Shown piece after piece: positions 50,301-64,000 of a DNA stretch of 64,000 nt. The stretch is from Setophaga petechia (lineage: Eukaryota; Chordata; Aves; Passeriformes; Parulidae), in NCBI GenBank assembly GCA_024362935.1, contig JANCRA010000003.1, forward strand, positions 42,159,291-42,223,290, read 5' to 3'. The notes below the pieces were generated by a model. The model saw only the letters and a list, made by a program, of their open reading frames with translations. It ran no database searches and was not told the origin of the DNA. The position numbers and the translations under genes are program-made. The stretch's first letter is position 1; every line of letters starts with the position of its first letter.

Positions 50301-52671
50301 AAGATCTTAAATAGGTGAGGGTAATAGTAAATATAAAAAGGTTCATGTTTTCAGATGTCTCCATAAGGGGCCAAAAAATTCTGGAATTTGTCACGAATTT
50401 GTGAAGAACAGAGACACTGAAAATGGCCCAAAGAGGCACCTCTGGCACCTGTGTAGCCCTGGTCCCTGCACTCAGAGGCTGCCCCAGCTCAGCCTCGTGT
50501 CCCAAAAGCAAGGGAGTGCAACCCTCCTGGTGCTCACCTTCCCCCAGCTGCAGCACATCTGTTTGTGTGCTTGCATACTCATGGGGCTGGACTATGCTGC
50601 AAGTTTTACTTATTTGCTATTTTTGCAGGAAAGCAAATTTTACTACAGCTCCTCAGAAAAAGCAGCAGCTGAGAGAGTCAAGGAGCAGCAATGCAAACTC
50701 CAAGGCAAGGCAGAGGAGTTGAGGTCTCCTGCAGTTGCAAGGATTTCTAAATTGGCTTATCACTCCATATTAATGAGTTTGGTCTTTTTACAAATTGCAT
50801 TAATTTTAGATATTTAAGAAGGCAGATAATGACTGTGAAGTGCTTTGGAGACCTAGAGATGATCACCTTCAGACCTTAACTGTTCTGGAGAGCAAATGCC
50901 TCCACAGGGAGATTCCCTGCCCAGTCCTGATCAGGAGCCTGGCATTGCTGCAGGGTTTGGAACATCCTTGCTGCTTTCATGGGCAGCAAGCAAGGAACTG
51001 GACACTACCAAAGGAGAGGAGAAACAGCAACCTGAAGACCATCAAAGTGGCACTGCTCTTGTTTACAAGATCATAACCCATGCATTAACTATACAGACAA
51101 AATTGTTATAGCTTGCCTGTTTCTTTTCTCCCCTTTTTTTGTTGTTGTTTGGGGGTTTTTTGGGTTGTTTTTTTAGTCTGTTTTACCGAAGTCACCAGTA
51201 AGATTTTCATGGCTAGATACTAAACTATGGCCCAGCCTGCCTTAGTCTTTAGCATGCTCCAGCTACTTAATCTAATAGTAATATCTGAAGAACCCAAATG
51301 AAAAATTGTTACAGCTCTTAAGGGAGCCTTGAGAGTTACAGCTCATGATCTGGATCCACCCAGATTGGGAAATCATAGCTGCAGCTTTGGAAAAAGGGCT
51401 CTAAAATGACAATAACTGAATTAACTCAGTAGTTTTATCGGTTTACAGAAAAATCCAAAGAGGAGAAACAGCTTGAGGAAAAGCAGCTAGCCCTGGTGTC
51501 AAACTGCTGATTTCAGTAATGGCCTTTTAAGCAATTTAGGAGGAATTTAGGAGGAAGGGTCAAATAAGAAAAGAAACAGAAAGGAGAGATTGAAGCAGGC
51601 AGGAGACTAAGTGCCATCAGTAGCTAAGGAGTTAAAAATTGAGAGAACTGGGGTTAAAGCACATATATGTGGAGGTCTGAAATGGGATAAAGAGTAATGG
51701 ATTGTAAACTATTATGACTGAGCCACAGTAGGAGTAACACTGGAGAACAATGTTAGCCGTGTTAATAGCCAAAACTTCACTGCCAAGTCTTGCAGTTCTT
51801 TAAAGAGGAAATTATAAAAATCATATATTGTGGATAAGGACGGCAAAAATTGACACAGAAACGTTATACATGGTCATGCAAACAACTCTGTATAATTTTC
51901 CCCTTCACTGTCCCCCACAGCTGTTTAGCAGCCTCCACACATCCCAAGCCCAGCTCTGATACTGCACAGCTGCATAACCTTGGGCCAAACTTCTGAGCAA
52001 ACCGCTAAGTTATGAGACAGCCTGCAAGAAGATAAGAAGGGCAAAAGCAGGGGGAGGAAAACCAAGAGCTTTGGGTCAGATCAAGCCATTAATATCTACA
52101 CTGAAAACTGCATGAAACTGGGTTTGAGCATCCAAACCAGATGTTTACCTTCCTTGGAAAAGGCCTGCAATAGCATTAGTCACACACCTGAGCTACATCA
52201 GGTGATAGTAATATTAGGATAACTAAGAACAAGACTCATAGAGTTGCTTTGGGGATTAAAAAAAAAAAAAGCAGATTAAATTTTTCTCTCAAATTGCAAT
52301 TAAAAAGAATTATTGCTTCTCTTTTTTTCTTTTTGAATACAGTAGATTTTCTCCTCTTCCTTGCTCCCAGGAGCCTAGCACACAGCTCTTGACTTCAACT
52401 TTTTAGCCTGGCCATGCTTTTTGTATCTGCTAAGCCTCTTCCAGCAGTCAATAGAAAAGCTACCCAAAAATCCAGCAGGCCTTGGGTGTGTCCTGCTGCC
52501 CTCCTCCGAGCTGGCCCTACATACAAACGTGGGAAGCTGTTGGGGTCGCGTGGTGACAGGCAGCAGTGCCAATGTTTGGAGCAGACAGGTAGGAATGATC
52601 AGCTGGGAACCAGGAGAGGGCAGGGCAGGACTCTGGGGGCTGGGAGGGGACAGAAGGGCTCAGTTCTTGTA
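50301..52671. other. DNA downstream of TH (including TH 3' UTR of unknown length)
   Basis: No coding exon seen. The TH 3' UTR must start below 52672, but I found no AATAAA or ATTAAA on the minus strand in the next several hundred bases, so the poly(A) site is not placed. AGTGCTTTGGAGACCTAGAGATG near 50840 resembles the 3' tail of ancient SINE/LINE elements. G/T-rich low complexity lies at 51130-51175. Confidence 0.5.
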
Positions 52672-61125
<8,454 letters not shown>

Positions 61126-61206
61126 CTTTTGAGACATGGAAAGGAAAAAAAAAAGCCCAAAACATTAAGCAACATTTGAAACACCTCCTGCTACTACCCA
61201 TATGGA

Positions 61207-61600
61207 CACAGAATTATAGAACAGTTTGGGCTGGAAGGGACCTTAAACATCATTCTCATTCCAACCTCCCTGCTATGGACAGGGACAGCTTTCACAGACC
61301 AGGTTGCTCAGAGCTCTCTCCAACCAGACTTTTAACACTCCCAGGCATCCACAGATTTGGGCAACCTATTTCAGTGCCTCATCACCCTCACAGTAAACAA
61401 TTTTTTCCTACTATCTGACTTAAACCTACTGTCTTTCAGTTTGAATCTGTCCCCCCTGCCCTGACGCTATGTGCTTTTATAAAAGTCCCTCTCCATCTTT
61501 CCCCTAGACCCCCTTCAGTTATTACAGGGCTGCTATTAGGTAACCAATAAGCCTTCTCTTTTCCAGGATGAACAGTCCCAGTCTGGGATGGATTCCTTCT
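61207..61600 (-). mobile_element. CR1 retrotransposon 3' fragment (minus orientation)
   Basis: The plus strand shows the reverse complement of an avian CR1 3' end: GAATTATAGAACAGTTTGGG, GCTGGAAGGGACCTTAAACA, CCTGCTATGGACAGGGACAG, AGACCAGGTTGCTCAGAGC, CAGTGCCTCATCACCCTCAC, TTCTCTTTTCCAGGATGAAC. About 390 bp long and 5' truncated, in the same orientation as TH. Confidence 0.92.
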
Positions 61601-61832
61601 TGTTTTCTTCAAGCCCCCCACCTCCCTCCCGTATAAGCACCCTTACCCATAAATTCCACATTTTCTCCTTTTGCACGAACACCGAGGCCGTTCAATAGCT
61701 ATCAACAGAAGACTTCCACGTGGCAAAGAAGACCAATTGATGTGGCAGAGCGCCACGTTACATTTTCCCACCCCAGCCACTCCCGAGGCGTGTATTGGTG
61801 GGGGATGTGGCGGGTGGGGTGCAGGCCTGGCG

Positions 61833-61927
61833 GGGTCCCGCAGGTCCCGCAGGGTCCCGCAGGTCCGGCGGGGTCCCGCGGGTCCGGCAGGGTCCCGCAG
61901 GTCCGGCAGGGTCCCGCAGGTCCAGCG
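61833..61927. repeat. 19-bp GC-rich minisatellite, five copies
   Basis: Units begin at 61833, 61852, 61871, 61890 and 61909, each close to GGGTCCCGCAGGTCCGGCA. Flanks (61790-62060) are CpG-rich. Frames of about 100-145 codons over it, on both strands, are repeat artefacts (GPAGPAG/DLRDPAG-type peptides). Confidence 0.95.
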
Positions 61928-62283
61928 CGGGCCGGGCGGGCCGGCGGTGCGGCGCTGGCCGTGGTGCTGAACGCCGGGGCTGCCGCGGCTCGCCCGCACC
62001 AGCGCTGGTCCGGGTTCACACCAACACCGATGTCATTTGGGCTCGCTGCAGGAACTGGCCTCCCCCGTGGAATAAGGAGGCGAAATGATGTGAGTAGTCT
62101 CGCAAAGAGCCCTGGTAGATTTGTGGGTATTTTCTTTAGCTCAGTGAAAACTGGCTGTACAAGCCCAAGGCACTAGGCAATGACCCAACCTTCCCAAAGT
62201 TCCTGCGGGACCTTTGATAGAGGAAGGGACATGATTTCTTTTGTTAATCAGAGGTAAAAGATGAGAAGGAACAGATGCGATGC

Positions 62284-62308
62284 CACAGGTAAATTAAATT
62301 TACCTGTG
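62284..62308. repeat. Perfect 25-bp palindrome with paired CAGGTA boxes
   Basis: Two 12-base arms are exact reverse complements around a single central A. Each arm contains CACAGGTAAATT, so two CAGGTA E-box-type sites (ZEB/SNAI class) face each other. Confidence 0.9.
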
Positions 62309-63101
62309 TTTTTTAATGTACCTACCAACTTCACTATTACATTGTCCCCTCAACAATCGATACCTTTGCATTAATCTGACAGCTGTGATTGCATTACCTA
62401 TGCTTCAGCTGCATGTAACACATACAGAAGAGTGAAACCAGCTTCCCTGCAGCCTGGTTCATGATGAGGTAAATGTCATTATGCCCGTCTGCTTTCATAT
62501 CTTGTACTTGCATTGCCAGAGGGATCTGGGAAATGAATCTTCCTCTGCCGGGACTTGACATGCTTGTCTTTTTATTATATTTAAAGCTCTCTCTGTGACA
62601 AGCTCAAAGAGCTTTTTTGCTCCAGGAAGAAACAAACAATATTTGAACATAAGCTGCCATGGCTTCTCGCTTGATGTTTTAAAAATTGTTTAAATTACAG
62701 AGTTTAAATGCAGTATAACATAAACTCTTTGAAGTACAAGAGCTTCTGTTTCATACCCACTGAGCAGCCTGTTGAATGTTACACTGGTGGATTTGCCATG
62801 CTTTATCTGGCATCTGTGTGTTCTGAGGAGACCCCAGTCATCTCAACACATGGGTTTTGTCTGAAAATTTGTCGTAAAGGTTCTTTCAGTCTGGAGACAA
62901 GAACCATACATTGCCGAGAAAACAGCTTTTCTCTCAACAGTCCTCGTAGAGGAATCATAATTGCTGAAGATCTAAATGTTTTTCATAAGATTATCAGAGG
63001 TAATCTAAATGGGCAATGAATAGCTAGAATGCCCTACAATTTCAGGGAAATACTTATCCCCCAAACACACTTTTTGTATGTTTACAGTTTTTAAGTTGCA
63101 G

Positions 63102-63151
63102 GTTTTCTGTATAGTGTACAAAGCCCCTGCTTTGTACACTATACAGAAAAC
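63102..63151. repeat. Perfect 23-bp inverted repeat (hairpin) with 4-base loop
   Basis: The left arm 63102-63124 and right arm 63129-63151 are exact reverse complements. The loop 63125-63128 is CCCT. Pairing stops sharply outside the arms. Confidence 0.97.
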
Positions 63152-64000
63152 AACAATCTGCTGTGACTGGACATGTTCTGAGCAGGAGGTTGGACCTGAG
63201 ACCTCCAGAGGCCCCTTACAAGCCACGTGACTGATTAATAGGAACAAATTGTCCTCTCCTCTCACTGCTGAAGTCAATGAAATTAAATTACCATAAATAA
63301 AATGCATCTCAGAACCTCAGTTTGCAAAACACTTTTGAATCATTCTGGATGAAAACACACTACATGAATGCAAGGTGTCATGCTTGGATTACTGTTTAAA
63401 TAGGCAGCACTTCTCACAGTCTTTCCTTTCGTGGCAGTAAGATCCTATATAATGCAACATTACATTGCTGGCTAGGGGGAAAAAGCTTGGTTACCATTTT
63501 TCCTTGATATTAAAGGCATAGACAGGATGCTTCTCTTGAGGGGAACCAACAGAACCTTTAACATGTGAATCAGAATAGAGCAGGTAATTTTGAAATCAAT
63601 ATGTCAGTTTTACACCCAGGGCAAAGTTGTTTCTGTAACTATTTGAATGAGGACCAGTGTGGTAATGACCCACATGTGAGGTGAGTTTGGTCTGTGGACA
63701 GGCAGGGCACACAGCTTGCTTTGAATGTGGGATCAGAGCCTGTGCCTGAAGATGAAGTGCTGAGCAGTGGGGAGGGCAGTGGGGAGGGCTGTCTGAGTAT
63801 GCTGCAAACCATAGGGTGTGGACTCAAGAGTGAAACTGAAAATAAGTAAGCAAAATTTAGGACAGAGCTTAACAGCATTGCAAGACAGAGGTACGCCTCC
63901 TTGTTAGTGATGGCAAGTGAGAACACACTGGGCCATGAGCAAAGCATGACTTCAGAGATACCGGACAACTAATTTGATAATTTGAAGTAGGCAGACCTAG

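Larger units (their letters stand above)
61126..64000 (-). other. TH: TH intron upstream of the first visible exon (partial)
   Basis: I searched the minus strand for the conserved N-terminal TH exons (SPRFIGRRQSLIEDARKE type) and did not find them, so this is taken as intron. It contains a CR1 fragment, a GC-rich minisatellite with CpG-rich flanks (61790-62060), a 25-bp palindrome and a perfect hairpin. A 103-codon plus-strand frame at 62708-63019 shows no family resemblance and is not called. Confidence 0.65.

Noticed and set aside
50401..50817. 138-codon plus-strand frame
   Set aside because: It has no recognisable domain and alternative frames overlap it. It lies between the retroviral fossil and TH with no promoter or splice evidence.
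61643..62176. Overlapping frames of 97-144 codons on both strands
   Set aside because: They run through a 19-bp GC-rich minisatellite and yield repetitive GPAG-type peptides.
63102..63151. Hairpin as a microRNA precursor
   Set aside because: A loop of four bases and a stem of 23 pairs are too small for normal Drosha/Dicer processing.
61126..64000. Possible TH N-terminal exons
   Set aside because: No SPRFIGRRQSLIEDARKE-like coding sequence or plausible exon pair was found on the minus strand.

Overview
This window is a stretch of vertebrate, almost certainly avian, genomic DNA carrying the conserved tandem TH - INS - IGF2 locus. All three genes are on the minus strand, so transcription runs from high to low coordinates. 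A bird is indicated by the insulin A chain with His at A8 as in chicken, by tyrosine hydroxylase exons that read like avian TH, by CR1 retrotransposon fragments, and by the lack of mammalian-type SINE/L1 repeats. A songbird is possible, but I cannot prove the lineage from sequence alone.

Layout. (1) 1-6404 is an IGF2 intron whose downstream exons (rest of the B/C/A domains and the E peptide) lie outside the window. (2) 6405-6567 is the IGF2 exon for the signal peptide and most of the B domain. (3) 6568-14146 is IGF2 intron 1. (4) 14147 to about 14640 is a 5' leader exon with a TATA/CCAAT promoter at 14660-14730, inside a CpG island at about 13630-15640. (5) About 15640-34250 is the INS-IGF2 interval, which includes a 14-copy, 35-bp minisatellite. 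(6) 34250-37470 is the complete INS gene, with three exons, promoter and polyadenylation signal. (7) 37470-52670 is the TH-INS interval, with ancient SINE/CR1 fragments and a decayed endogenous retrovirus-like element. (8) 52672-61125 holds eleven TH coding exons (393 residues, the whole catalytic and tetramerisation regions). The first one or two TH exons lie beyond 64000. (9) 61126-64000 is a TH intron with a CR1 fragment, a GC-rich minisatellite, a 25-bp palindrome and a perfect 23-bp-arm hairpin.

The three products act separately. TH makes L-DOPA for catecholamine synthesis, INS is the metabolic hormone and IGF2 is a fetal growth factor. INS and IGF2 are paralogous, and the three genes keep their order across vertebrates. 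I found no new multi-gene system here. The most interesting observation is that the first AUG of the predicted IGF2 leader is in frame, through the splice, with the canonical IGF2 start. It predicts a 38-residue N-terminal extension.
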